A stretch of DNA of 64,000 nt from a gamma proteobacterium symbiont of Taylorina sp. (lineage in GTDB: Bacteria > Pseudomonadota > Gammaproteobacteria > GRL18). Positions 21,815-30,995 of the stretch are shown here, piece by piece. The DNA lies in assembly GCA_025655455.1 (NCBI GenBank), contig JAHXIV010000056.1, positions 1 through 64,000 on the forward strand. The letters run 5' to 3'. Numbering within the stretch: the stretch's first letter is position 1; every line of letters begins with the position of its first letter. A model generated the notes under the pieces. It saw nothing but the letters and a program-made list of their open reading frames with translations. It was not told the origin of the DNA and searched no databases. Made by a program: the position numbers and the translations under genes.

Positions 21815-23380
21815 TTATTGCTTATCTTCTGTTTGCTGCTCTTCTGCTGTTACTGTATTTGAAACAGAGTCAGCGCTAGAGTCAGAGTCGGATTCAGCAA
21901 ACCAGGGAGCACGGGCTGTCATAATAATTTCAGCAGCTCGTTTTTCATCCAAACCTTCTATATCAATTAATTCATCAACTGATTGTTCAGCTAAATCTTC
22001 CATGGTAATAATATTTCTTGATGCCAGTTGGTGAGCTAGAGTCTCATCCATTCCATCCATCTCCAGTAAATCAGCCGCCGGATCAGCATCACCTAATTGT
22101 TCTTCATCACTAATAGCCTTAGTCAACAAGACATCTTTTGCCCGGTCTCTTAAAGCCAAAACAATGTCTTCATCCAGTTCTTCAATTTCAAGCATTTCCT
22201 GAATCGGCACATAGGCAACTTCTTCTAAAGAAGTAAAACCTTCATTAAGTAATATAATCGCCAGATCTTCATCAACAGTCAGATCATCCATTAATGTATT
22301 GAGTGCTTTTTCAGCATCCTCCTGATTCTTGTTTTCAGCTTCTTCAGCTGTCATTACATTGAGTTCCCAACCGGTTAATTGAGACGCTAGTTTAATATTT
22401 TGTCCATTGCGGCCGATGGCCATTGATAATTGCGATTCTTCAACGGCCACATCCATAGTGTGACGTTCTTCATCAACAACAATAGACTGTACTTCTGCTG
22501 GAGACATAGCATTAATAACGAATTGCGCAGGATTTTCATCCCATAAAATAATATCAACTCTTTCACCGGCCAACTCATTGGAAACAACCTGTACTCTTGA
22601 ACCTCGCATACCAACACAGGCACCCACCGGATCAATACGTTCATCATGTGCTTCAACAGCAATTTTTGCCCGTAAACCCGGATCACGGGCAGCGCTATGT
22701 ATCTGGATCAAGCCATCACCAATTTCAGGCACTTCTATTTTAAATAATTCTATTAAAAATTCAGATGAAACCCGACTTAAATTAAGCTGTGGTCCGCGGT
22801 TTTGAGTTTTAACATCAAAAAGATAACCTCGAACCCGATCACCGTTTCGTACTGGTTCCCTTGGGATCATATCTTCTCTTTTTACAATGGCATCAACATT
22901 GTTGCCAATATCAACGATAACATTACCTCTTTCAATTCTCTTAACTGTACCGGACAACATATCACCAATACGTTCCTGATATTCATCAACTACTTTCTTT
23001 CTTTCAGCTTCTCTGACTTTCTGCACTATCACCTGTTTGGCAGCTTGTGCTGCAATGCGACCAAATTCAACAGATTCAATGGATTCTTCAATAAATTCAC
23101 CCGGATTAATCTCAGGATTATCATCAATAACCCGTGAAAGCAGAACTTGTTTGTCATAATATTCGAAAGGATCCACTTCATCATCAAGCACCTGCCAGCA
23201 GCGAAAAGTCTCATAATCACCGGTATTTCTGTCTATATCCACTCTAACTTCAACATCCTTGGTATATTTCTTCTTCGTTGCAGAAGCTAAAGCAAGTTCA
23301 AGTGCCTGGAAAATAATTTCTTTTTCAATGCCGCGTTCATGTGCAACAGTATCAACGACCAGGAGGATTTCTTTACTCAT
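21815..23380 (-). CDS. nusA: Transcription termination/antitermination protein NusA
   Basis: N-terminal NusA domain, S1, KH (DPVGACVGMRGSRVQVVSNELAGERVDI), C-terminal acidic repeats. Confidence 0.98.
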   Translation of the reverse strand: MSKEILLVVDTVAHERGIEKEIIFQALELALASATKKKYTKDVEVRVDIDRNTGDYETFRCWQVLDDEVDPFEYYDKQVLLSRVIDDNPEINPGEFIEESIESVEFGRIAAQAAKQVIVQKVREAERKKVVDEYQERIGDMLSGTVKRIERGNVIVDIGNNVDAIVKREDMIPREPVRNGDRVRGYLFDVKTQNRGPQLNLSRVSSEFLIELFKIEVPEIGDGLIQIHSAARDPGLRAKIAVEAHDERIDPVGACVGMRGSRVQVVSNELAGERVDIILWDENPAQFVINAMSPAEVQSIVVDEERHTMDVAVEESQLSMAIGRNGQNIKLASQLTGWELNVMTAEEAENKNQEDAEKALNTLMDDLTVDEDLAIILLNEGFTSLEEVAYVPIQEMLEIEELDEDIVLALRDRAKDVLLTKAISDEEQLGDADPAADLLEMDGMDETLAHQLASRNIITMEDLAEQSVDELIDIEGLDEKRAAEIIMTARAPWFAESDSDSSADSVSNTVTAEEQQTEDKQ

Positions 23381-23414
23381 ATATTTACCTTAACTATTAT
23401 GACCACTAAGATCT

Positions 23415-23891
23415 TTAAAATTTTGCCACTAAATTAGCTTTTTCAATGTCTAAAAAAGGAATGCTTATTATTTCATTATTTTCGTCACTAAAAAGAATAT
23501 TATCGTCTTCAATTGAAGTGATAGTTGCTCTAAATTTGCGTTGTCCTGTGCCAATATTAGCACCGTGCTGAGGACGAAAAGTCTTAAATTTAACTTCCTG
23601 ACCAATAAATTGTTCAAAATGAGCAAGCTTAAATAAGGGTCTGTTCATACCGGGAGAAGACACTTCCAGAGTATATTCATCACTAATAGGATCTTCAACG
23701 TCTAATACAGCACCTATCTGACGACTTACAAGTGCACAGTCATCAACATTGACTCCTGCCGGGGAATCAATATAAATCCTCAAAATAGAATGACGCCCTT
23801 GAGAAATATACTCTAAGCCAACAAATTCATAGTCCATAGAGCTGACTACAGGTTCTAATAGTGTTTCCAGTTGTTGGCTTTTTACTATCAA
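23415..23891 (-). CDS. rimP: Ribosome maturation factor RimP
   Basis: LRIYIDSPAGVNVDDCALVSRQIGAVLDVEDPISDEYTLEVSSPGMNRPLF. Confidence 0.96.
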   Translation of the reverse strand: MIVKSQQLETLLEPVVSSMDYEFVGLEYISQGRHSILRIYIDSPAGVNVDDCALVSRQIGAVLDVEDPISDEYTLEVSSPGMNRPLFKLAHFEQFIGQEVKFKTFRPQHGANIGTGQRKFRATITSIEDDNILFSDENNEIISIPFLDIEKANLVAKF

Positions 23892-23975
23892 TGACTTATA
23901 TCTCGTTTAAAAAATTCTTTCATCCTGCCTGTCTCTACACTTTAGTATGCTTTTCAGTATAAGCTCTTCAATAAG

Positions 23976-24003
23976 CAAAAAAAAATGGGCCATAGGCCCA
24001 CTC
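23976..24003 (-). terminator. Rho-independent terminator (end of the small RNA candidate / rimP upstream region)
   Basis: Minus strand GAGTGGGCCtatGGCCCATTTTTTTTTGC; 6-bp perfect GC-rich stem and T9 tract. Confidence 0.85.
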
Positions 24004-24121
24004 TCTCGATTCCTGTTCAAAATAACACTGAAACAGGCTGGAAATCAGATAATTTCCTTTGTAGTTCTTTATAGTAAATATACTGAAGAGCCGTCAGCCA
24101 GAAAACTGCTCTTAATTAATG
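23976..24121 (-). ncRNA. Candidate ~145-nt small RNA or attenuated leader upstream of rimP
   Basis: Promoter (TTGCTA-17-TATAAT), stem-loops GGAAAT-tatctg-ATTTCC and CCTGTT..AACAGG, terminator; no convincing minus-strand ORF. Confidence 0.5.
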
Positions 24122-24127
24122 CGCTAG

Positions 24128-24156
24128 ATTATAGGGTTAAGTGCCTTTCATAGCAA
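24128..24156 (-). promoter_or_regulatory. Predicted sigma70-type promoter
   Basis: Minus strand TTGCTA (24151-24156), 17-nt spacer, TATAAT (24128-24133). Confidence 0.6.
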
Positions 24157-24205
24157 GTTCTTTTGTAATTAAATGATGTCATGAGAAGAAATTTTTATTT
24201 CTACT

Positions 24206-24844
24206 TTATTTTTTCTTCCATATTCCATTTTGAGACTGATACATCCATCCTGAAGAAATTTTATTAATCCAGGTCTTACTGAATGTTTTTTGAATATCTG
24301 CCCGCCATTCAGGATGACCATTTGCATTAGCTATTTCACTATAAAGTGCATTTCTATCCTTATTTTCAGCCTTGATTAAATTTTTTGCTTTAGATTTTTG
24401 TTTAACTGACAATTTTTTACCGCTGACCAGTGCAATCAAACCATTATTTGTAAATCCAATGCTGCCGGACTGATAGTAAGGCTGCAGCTTTGACTGTCTT
24501 TTTCCCATACTATTTCTAATAGATCGTATTTTTGCTGATTCTATTGAAATGTTGGCCTGCCCTGCCTGTGCTGTTGGAATAAAAAAGTCCAGTACGGCAA
24601 TCAATGAGTGATTTTTTCTATAAATAAAATTACTTTGTGGCTCAGACAGTGAGTCAACTGGTTTAGACTGCAGGACTTCATCAATAATTTGCTCGGCTGC
24701 TTTTTCAGCTGCCGCTGCAGGAAAATAGATATTAATTGTGACACAGGAGATAATAGTTAAACTAATTAACAGACCAAGAAATAATTGACGTAATTGATTT
24801 TTTTTTATGCTATTAGGATTAAATTTTAAAGTAATTGAATTCAT
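24206..24844 (-). CDS. YdbL-like (DUF1318) envelope protein, possible lipoprotein
   Basis: SCVTINIYFPAAAAEKAAEQIIDEV and C-terminal ALYSEIANANGHPEW..WINKISSGWMYQSQNGIWKKK; adjacent to the YdbH-like gene. Confidence 0.75.
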   Translation of the reverse strand: MNSITLKFNPNSIKKNQLRQLFLGLLISLTIISCVTINIYFPAAAAEKAAEQIIDEVLQSKPVDSLSEPQSNFIYRKNHSLIAVLDFFIPTAQAGQANISIESAKIRSIRNSMGKRQSKLQPYYQSGSIGFTNNGLIALVSGKKLSVKQKSKAKNLIKAENKDRNALYSEIANANGHPEWRADIQKTFSKTWINKISSGWMYQSQNGIWKKK

Positions 24845-24921
24845 TTTATTAAGCCCTGATTAATTTTTGAGTACTTGTTGGGGGCTGTTGACCTGATCAA
24901 CAGTTCCTGATATTAACACAT

Positions 24922-27273
24922 TTATTGTATGACTGCCTGATTGGCGTTTCGAATAGATGTTAAACGGCTGATCAGTACCTGCCAGTTAACTTTATCCTGA
25001 AATCCCATCACATCTATTCTTGGAATACCACCACCCTTTACAATATAATACCCATCCCCTTTTTTTTCTACCCCGGCCATGGAACAGATATTATTTTCCA
25101 GCCGGCAACTCAAACCAATTTTATGATAACCGAAGGTTTCAAAAATACTTAAAAAACTTCTTGATATTAATCCTGAAACACCGCCCAGACTGGATATATT
25201 ATCAATTGCTGTCTGGCTGATTCTATGTCGACTTTTATCCTTTTCCGGGGTACGAAAAGAAGCATTAAAGGCAATAGGCTGCCATGACTGCAATATCAGG
25301 TTGGATATATTTCCTTCCAGACGTCCCTGAATTTCACCAAAATCATAAGTTTTTGTTAAAGATTCAAGATTGAGGTGATTGAGATCGATATTGGCTTGCA
25401 AACGGGCATAATCCTGCAGAGGATTTTCGATAGTTAAGTTTTTAATGATAATCGTGCCGTCAAAAACCTGCAGCAGCATAGCACCACCAATTTTAAAATG
25501 ATCTTTACCATAAGTCGTTGAAGGAATGATTGCTGAAAGTTTTCCATCCATAACAGGCCAGTTAAAATGCTCTGAAATGAGTGAGAGTGAAATCGGTTTT
25601 ATCATACCATCAACAACCAGAGTCATTTTACGATCAGCTTCAGATGTTTGATCCATGTGTTTTATATCAAGGTGATCAATTTGAATAGCACCATCAAACA
25701 ATGGAATTTCGGTCTTTTCAAGCAGTCTGAACTGATCACCTTGAGTAATAAAATCAACTGAGGTCTGTCCTAATGGTAATTGACTGAGGCTGGCTTTTTC
25801 CCATGTCAGATGACTTTTAATTTCTTTATTGATATTAGAATTCTGCCAGTTAATCACAGCATTCAAATGTTCAAAAGAAATATTATCTTTAAATTTCAAA
25901 CTTAAATTATAAGCATTTAGATTAATATCAACATGTTGAGAGTTATTTATAGATTTTAGCTTAACTGTAGAATCTAGTTTTCCATCCAGTTCAAAATCTT
26001 CATAATCCGTCCCTTCTAAAATATTGTTTAAATATAATGAATTAAGCCGGCTGGAATTGCTTAGTCTTAATTTAGCTTCTAAATTAATGAGTTTGGCTAT
26101 GTCCTTTAAATCGGGGTCTAAATTAATTTTTCCTGTCGATTCAAGTTCCAGAATATGTGGAAGTTTAAGAGAAAATTTTGAGAAAGCAATTGTATTATGA
26201 TTTTTTTGATAACTTAGTTGAGCATCTAATAATTCATTGCCCTGGAAAACGACATAAATTCCATTTTGATAGATTTCTCCTTTTGGCTTACTAAGCAGAA
26301 CACGAATTTCCTGATTCTGTGATAATTTTTGCTGGTATCCACGGGGCATAAGTTTCGTTTGAGCAGACGAGCTGCTCAACTCAGCTTTATACCCACGGGG
26401 CATAAGTTTCGTTTGAGCAGACGAGCTGCTCAACTCAGCTTTATAATTTAACTGATATTGAAATTCCAGGTTTTCAGCCAGATCCTCCTGATAAGAATAA
26501 TGCAGTTGCTTAAAACTCCCATTAATATTTGCAGATTTAAGCCTAAAGCTATTTTCTTGAGAAATCTTGCCTGAAAATTGAGCAATAAAACTCCCCTGTC
26601 CGCCCAATTCATTAAATTTTTTAATTTCTGCTGCTAAATAGAAATCAATATAGTGTTTAATTTCCTGATAGTTTACTTGTTGAGCTTGTAATTTTGCTGA
26701 CCAGTTGTTTTTATTGATTTGAAATTCAATAGAAATTAATCCATTTTCTTTGGAATGACTGGTATTTAAATGATCAATTGTTAATGACAACTGATCATTC
26801 AGCAAATTATATTGCAGTGAAAAAAGAGCCGTAGATAATAAAGACTTAGATTGGGAATTTACGGGAAACAGACCTCGTGCTGAAATATTTCCCTTTTCAC
26901 AGAAAAAACTATTATTCTCAAAGGAAAAAGACGGACAGTGTAATTTTACTGATTTTAGACTGCTATAAGGTTCAGGAAATTTTATTTTAGAAAAATTAAT
27001 ATTGAGACTGGCTGGTAAAGAACTAATATCCAGTTCCAGCTCTAGTTGATCCAGTTGTAAATCCTGATAGAGTTTTGCAGAACTATCTAAACTCTCTGTA
27101 CTATCTGACTTTTTTTCTAAAGAGTCAGATGCTGTATTCAACAGCAATTGTTCAATTGATAAGCGTATATGACCAATAGACAAGGAACTCTGACAATAAA
27201 ATAAACCAATAATCACTATCATTACTAAAACCAACTTTTTTGGTAATGACAACAGAGTTATAAAGTAATTCAT
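24922..27273 (-). CDS. YdbH/AsmA-like large envelope protein
   Basis: N-terminal TM anchor, long beta-rich protein with GGVSGLISRSFLSIFETFGYHKIGLSCRLENNICSMAG..YYIVKGGGIPRIDVMGF typical of the YdbH family. Confidence 0.75.
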   Translation of the reverse strand: MNYFITLLSLPKKLVLVMIVIIGLFYCQSSLSIGHIRLSIEQLLLNTASDSLEKKSDSTESLDSSAKLYQDLQLDQLELELDISSLPASLNINFSKIKFPEPYSSLKSVKLHCPSFSFENNSFFCEKGNISARGLFPVNSQSKSLLSTALFSLQYNLLNDQLSLTIDHLNTSHSKENGLISIEFQINKNNWSAKLQAQQVNYQEIKHYIDFYLAAEIKKFNELGGQGSFIAQFSGKISQENSFRLKSANINGSFKQLHYSYQEDLAENLEFQYQLNYKAELSSSSAQTKLMPRGYKAELSSSSAQTKLMPRGYQQKLSQNQEIRVLLSKPKGEIYQNGIYVVFQGNELLDAQLSYQKNHNTIAFSKFSLKLPHILELESTGKINLDPDLKDIAKLINLEAKLRLSNSSRLNSLYLNNILEGTDYEDFELDGKLDSTVKLKSINNSQHVDINLNAYNLSLKFKDNISFEHLNAVINWQNSNINKEIKSHLTWEKASLSQLPLGQTSVDFITQGDQFRLLEKTEIPLFDGAIQIDHLDIKHMDQTSEADRKMTLVVDGMIKPISLSLISEHFNWPVMDGKLSAIIPSTTYGKDHFKIGGAMLLQVFDGTIIIKNLTIENPLQDYARLQANIDLNHLNLESLTKTYDFGEIQGRLEGNISNLILQSWQPIAFNASFRTPEKDKSRHRISQTAIDNISSLGGVSGLISRSFLSIFETFGYHKIGLSCRLENNICSMAGVEKKGDGYYIVKGGGIPRIDVMGFQDKVNWQVLISRLTSIRNANQAVIQ
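26339..26446. repeat. Perfect or near-perfect 54-bp tandem duplication inside the ydbH-like gene
   Basis: ccacggggcataagtttcgtttgagcagacgagctgctcaactcagctttata occurs twice; encodes YKAELSSSSAQTKLMPRG x2; contains GAGCAG-acgag-CTGCTC palindrome. Confidence 0.95.
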
Positions 27274-27299
27274 TCTGATTTATGCAAGATCAACAGCCT

Positions 27300-28214
27300 C
27301 TAAGCTGGAAATACTCCAGTTGATAAATATCGATCACCCCGATCACAAATAATAACAACAATAGTCGCATTTTCTATTTTTTCAGAAAGTTTTAATGCAG
27401 CAGCAATGGCTCCACCGGATGAAACACCGGCAAAAATACCTTCTCTGGAAGCTAATTCTCTCACTGCATTTTCAGCTTCTTCCTGTGTCACATCAATAAT
27501 CGAATCCACTTCCCGGGCATTGTATATTTTAGGTAAATATTCTTCAGGCCAGCGACGAATGCCGGGGATCTGCGATCCTTCTGTCGGCTGAACACCAATA
27601 ATTTTAATCTCGGGATTTTTTTCCTTTAAAAACCGGGATGTCCCCATAATAGTCCCTGTTGTACCCATTGAACTGACAAAATGAGTCACTTCTTTATGAG
27701 TATCTTTCCATATTTCAGGACCGGTGCCTAAATAATGTGATATGGGGTTATCCTGATTAGAAAATTGATCCAGAATAATTCCTTTTCCCTCAGCCTCCAT
27801 CTCCTTTGACTTATCAATAGCCGCTTCCATGCTGCCCTCTGCAGGCGTCAATATAATTTCAGATCCAAATGCCCTCATCACACCTCGTCGCTCTTCACTC
27901 ATATGTTCCGGCATAATCAATATCATCTTATAGCCTTTTATGGCAGCAGCCATCGCTAAGGCAATACCGGTATTACCGCTGGTGGCTTCGATCAATGTAT
28001 CACCGGGTTTTATATCACCGCGCTGCTCAGCACGATTTATCATACTTAATGCGGGACGATCTTTTACAGAGCCTGCAGGGTTATTCCCTTCAAGTTTAAC
28101 AAGAATATGATTAGAAGTATTACCCGGCATCCGCTGTAATTTAACTAAAGGGGTATTACCGATAAATTGATCAATTGTAGGATAGTTCATTTGATTATCT
28201 TTGTAGGTTTTCAA
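27300..28214 (-). CDS. cysM: Cysteine synthase B
   Basis: IGNTPLVKLQRMPG..LEGNNPAGSVKDRPALSMI, EATSGNTGIALAMAAA, GTTGTIMGTSRFL. Confidence 0.92.
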   Translation of the reverse strand: MKTYKDNQMNYPTIDQFIGNTPLVKLQRMPGNTSNHILVKLEGNNPAGSVKDRPALSMINRAEQRGDIKPGDTLIEATSGNTGIALAMAAAIKGYKMILIMPEHMSEERRGVMRAFGSEIILTPAEGSMEAAIDKSKEMEAEGKGIILDQFSNQDNPISHYLGTGPEIWKDTHKEVTHFVSSMGTTGTIMGTSRFLKEKNPEIKIIGVQPTEGSQIPGIRRWPEEYLPKIYNAREVDSIIDVTQEEAENAVRELASREGIFAGVSSGGAIAAALKLSEKIENATIVVIICDRGDRYLSTGVFPA

Positions 28215-28304
28215 GGTTTAAGGAAAATGGAAACAAATAAATAAGAACTATTTTAAACCTTTATGGTATATTTACAAACATTGAAAACCTGACTGGAATA
28301 ACTA

Positions 28305-28643
28305 TTGAAAATTTTGCCTGTTCTTGATTTAACCAAGGCTCTTGATGTCTCTTCTAATAATCGATCTCTGGCTGATGATCTTCTGGCTATGTTAATTAAA
28401 GCCATTCCTGAATATAACATGGAAATAGATAATCAGCGAGGCAATAGAAAAGAATTAAAATTAATCATCCATAAAATTTACGGTGCTTTACGATATCTTG
28501 GTGCTCCTGCGCTCTCTGCTATTATTGGTGAAATAAATAATGACTTATTTGAACTGAGTGATGAACAGCTGGATGATAAAATTGGGAATGTTTTTATAGA
28601 ATTTGACAGATTGCTCAAAGAAGAAAAATATACTAATTACTGA
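28305..28643 (+). CDS. Stand-alone Hpt (histidine phosphotransfer) domain protein
   Basis: KLIIHKIYGALRYLGAPALSAIIGEI resembles the Hpt His motif; LDLTKALDVSSNNRSLADDLLAMLIKAIPE as in BarA-type C-terminal Hpt; TTG start. Confidence 0.75.
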   Translation: MKILPVLDLTKALDVSSNNRSLADDLLAMLIKAIPEYNMEIDNQRGNRKELKLIIHKIYGALRYLGAPALSAIIGEINNDLFELSDEQLDDKIGNVFIEFDRLLKEEKYTNY

Positions 28644-28669
28644 GAAGTCCGTTTATAAAGCAGTAAGGC

Positions 28670-29179
28670 TTAACGGGCAACACCGGAAAGCACTTCTACC
28701 TTCCAGCGTAGAATGTCATTCTTATTGAAGACACCAAGATCATCCAGCATAATATATTTTTCAATATTGCTCGATTGGCTGGCGGCTAATCGGGTTTTAA
28801 TCTTATATTGCCCTTTTTTCAATAATAGACATTTTCCCAACTGCTGCTGTGCTGACTGGCATTTTAAGAATTCGATCTGAAGATTAACAGACTGCAGACG
28901 ATAACGCTTAGAGTGATTTTTAATTTTGGCTGCCAGCTTATAATTATTACCATAGGCTAATGAAGAATTAACATCAGTTAAACTGATTTCTTCAACGGGG
29001 ATCAGCTGCTGCTTTTTTTCTATTCGCTTGTCCATTTGAAAATAAAAGAATGTGGACAATGAAATTAAAAGTAGTGTTATGGTAATTAGAGCATTACCAA
29101 ACAAGGGTTTTTTTATGCGTGTATATGCTAATAGAAATATAATAAATAAAATGGCGATAAGGCCATAAAAAAATCCCAT
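28670..29179 (-). CDS. Conserved membrane protein of unknown function
   Basis: Two N-terminal TM segments, good coding ORF in operon-like position. Confidence 0.6.
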   Translation of the reverse strand: MGFFYGLIAILFIIFLLAYTRIKKPLFGNALITITLLLISLSTFFYFQMDKRIEKKQQLIPVEEISLTDVNSSLAYGNNYKLAAKIKNHSKRYRLQSVNLQIEFLKCQSAQQQLGKCLLLKKGQYKIKTRLAASQSSNIEKYIMLDDLGVFNKNDILRWKVEVLSGVAR

Positions 29180-29191
29180 TACAATCTCCGA

Positions 29192-30274
29192 TTATTCACC
29201 GGCCAAATGAATTCGCCGCTGCTGTACCGCTTCAGATAATTTTGTTAATACTGCAAAGCTATCATCCCAGTTAATACAGGCATCGGTAATACTTTGACCA
29301 TAAATCAGCTTATCTTTATTCAGACACTTCTGATTACCTTCAACCAGATGACTTTCTATCATTGCACCAATAATTCTTTCATCACCCTCTGCAATTTGCT
29401 GGGAGACATTTTCAGCAACACTGATTTGCTGTTTAAATTTTTTCTGACTATTAGCATGGCTAAAATCAATCATCAAATTAGGCTTTGTTCCACAGTGTGA
29501 TAATTCTGTTGCTACTTTTTCAACATGGGATGAATCATAATTAGGCTCATTACCACCACGTAAAATAATATGACAGTCTTCATTTCCTGCTGTGGTGAAA
29601 ATGGCTGACTTCCCTTGTTTGGTAACAGAAAGAAAAACGTGGGGACGACTGGAAGAGGCAATGGCATCAATAGCAACACGCACTCCGCCATCAGTGGCAT
29701 TTTTAAAACCAACAGGACAGGATAAACCGGAAGCTAATTCTCTATGCACCTGACTTTCTGTTGTACGAGCACCGATTGCTCCCCAACTGATTAAATCGGC
29801 CACATATTGAGGACTGATTAAATCAAGAAATTCTGTTCCTGTCGGAACACCCATATCATTCACATAAACCAGTAAATCCCTGGCAATACCCAAGCCATTA
29901 TTGATTGAAAAACTTTCATCCAGTTCAGGGTCATTAATTAACCCCTTCCAACCCACCGTGGTACGAGGTTTTTCAAAATAAACACGCATAATGATGAGTA
30001 AATCTTTTTCTAATTTCTCACGTGATGTTTTAATTAATTCAGCATATTCTTTTGCTGCCTTAACGTCATGAATGGAACAAGGTCCAATGATAACAATAAG
30101 CCTGTCATCATTTCCAGCAAGGATATCATGAATTTCCTTGCGGGTATCCTGAATTGTTTTCTGGGCATTGTCGGTGCTGGGGAATTGTTTATGAATTTCT
30201 TCAGGAGAAGTTACTTCCTGCATCTCAACAATTCTCAAATCATCCGTATTATTAATCATTCTTGTTATTTCCAA
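29192..30274 (-). CDS. aroG: 3-deoxy-7-phosphoheptulonate (DAHP) synthase
   Basis: VIIGPCSIHDVKAAKEYA, MRVYFEKPRTTVGWKGLINDP, IGARTTESQVHRELASGLSCPVGFKN. Confidence 0.92.
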   Translation of the reverse strand: MEITRMINNTDDLRIVEMQEVTSPEEIHKQFPSTDNAQKTIQDTRKEIHDILAGNDDRLIVIIGPCSIHDVKAAKEYAELIKTSREKLEKDLLIIMRVYFEKPRTTVGWKGLINDPELDESFSINNGLGIARDLLVYVNDMGVPTGTEFLDLISPQYVADLISWGAIGARTTESQVHRELASGLSCPVGFKNATDGGVRVAIDAIASSSRPHVFLSVTKQGKSAIFTTAGNEDCHIILRGGNEPNYDSSHVEKVATELSHCGTKPNLMIDFSHANSQKKFKQQISVAENVSQQIAEGDERIIGAMIESHLVEGNQKCLNKDKLIYGQSITDACINWDDSFAVLTKLSEAVQQRRIHLAGE

Positions 30275-30317
30275 CTTCTGTTAAACCAGTTATCATCAGT
30301 ACTTAAAGTACTATCTT

Positions 30318-30737
30318 CTACTTGACAGATACAACGGTGTTACCCGCCTTAATCCATTTTTTAATACCATCCTTTACATTGTATACTTTCTGGTATCCTA
30401 ACTTCTTGTCAAGGAAATTTGAAACCTGATCCGTTCGATTACCGGTACGACAAATTAAGATAAAAGATTCATCTTTTTTTGCAATTTTATCCAGTTCAGA
30501 CAGCCATTTATCCAGATTATACCTACCGCGTGCATCAAAAAAAGTCATTTTATGACTACCTTCGACTACACCAGTACTTTTCCACTCTTCTGCTCTTCTG
30601 ATATCAATAATGGGCACTTTCTTATCCATCATTTGTTTCAAATCCACATTGGATAGTTGTCCAACTTCGGAAAAACAAATATTAGAAAAGAAAACTATTA
30701 GTGTCGCTATAGATAATAAAAAAATCTTAAAATTCAT
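30318..30737 (-). CDS. Exported rhodanese-like sulfurtransferase
   Basis: Signal peptide; VPIIDIRRAEEWKSTGVVEGSH.., active-site loop ICRTGNRT. Confidence 0.88.
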   Translation of the reverse strand: MNFKIFLLSIATLIVFFSNICFSEVGQLSNVDLKQMMDKKVPIIDIRRAEEWKSTGVVEGSHKMTFFDARGRYNLDKWLSELDKIAKKDESFILICRTGNRTDQVSNFLDKKLGYQKVYNVKDGIKKWIKAGNTVVSVK

Positions 30738-30740
30738 TTA

Positions 30741-30968
30741 TTAATCCTTAGATACTATCTGGCAAAGCTCAGCTTCTGATTTTAAGCCTAATACCTTTTT
30801 AAAGATAATTACCGCTGGACAAAATCCAGAAAAAACACTTTGTACCATATTAAGGCCAATAAACAGAGTAAACCACTGCCAATATCCATTGGGATACAAC
30901 ATAGCCAATGCAGTAGTTGCAAAAACCATAACACCAGCCATTAGAAGTACAGCGCGTTCGATAGACAT
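30741..30968 (-). CDS. DUF2892-family inner membrane protein
   Basis: SIERAVLLMAGVMVF..WFTLFIGLNMVQSVFSGFCPAVIIFKKVLG. Confidence 0.8.
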   Translation of the reverse strand: MSIERAVLLMAGVMVFATTALAMLYPNGYWQWFTLFIGLNMVQSVFSGFCPAVIIFKKVLGLKSEAELCQIVSKD

Positions 30969-30995
30969 AAAGATCTCCAGTTTTGATTACAAAGT

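Noticed and set aside
24000-24130. Possible tRNA upstream of rimP (metY position in some gammaproteobacteria)
   Set aside because: No T-loop GTTCRANNC or acceptor/anticodon pairing could be fitted on either strand
23947-24153. 68-aa plus-strand ORF over the rimP upstream region
   Set aside because: Starts within the terminator-side sequence, low complexity, antisense to the promoter/terminator structure; no coding support
30318-30968. Rhodanese + DUF2892 pair as a novel split YgaP system
   Set aside because: Both modules are common neighbours and frequently found separate or fused; not unusual enough to report
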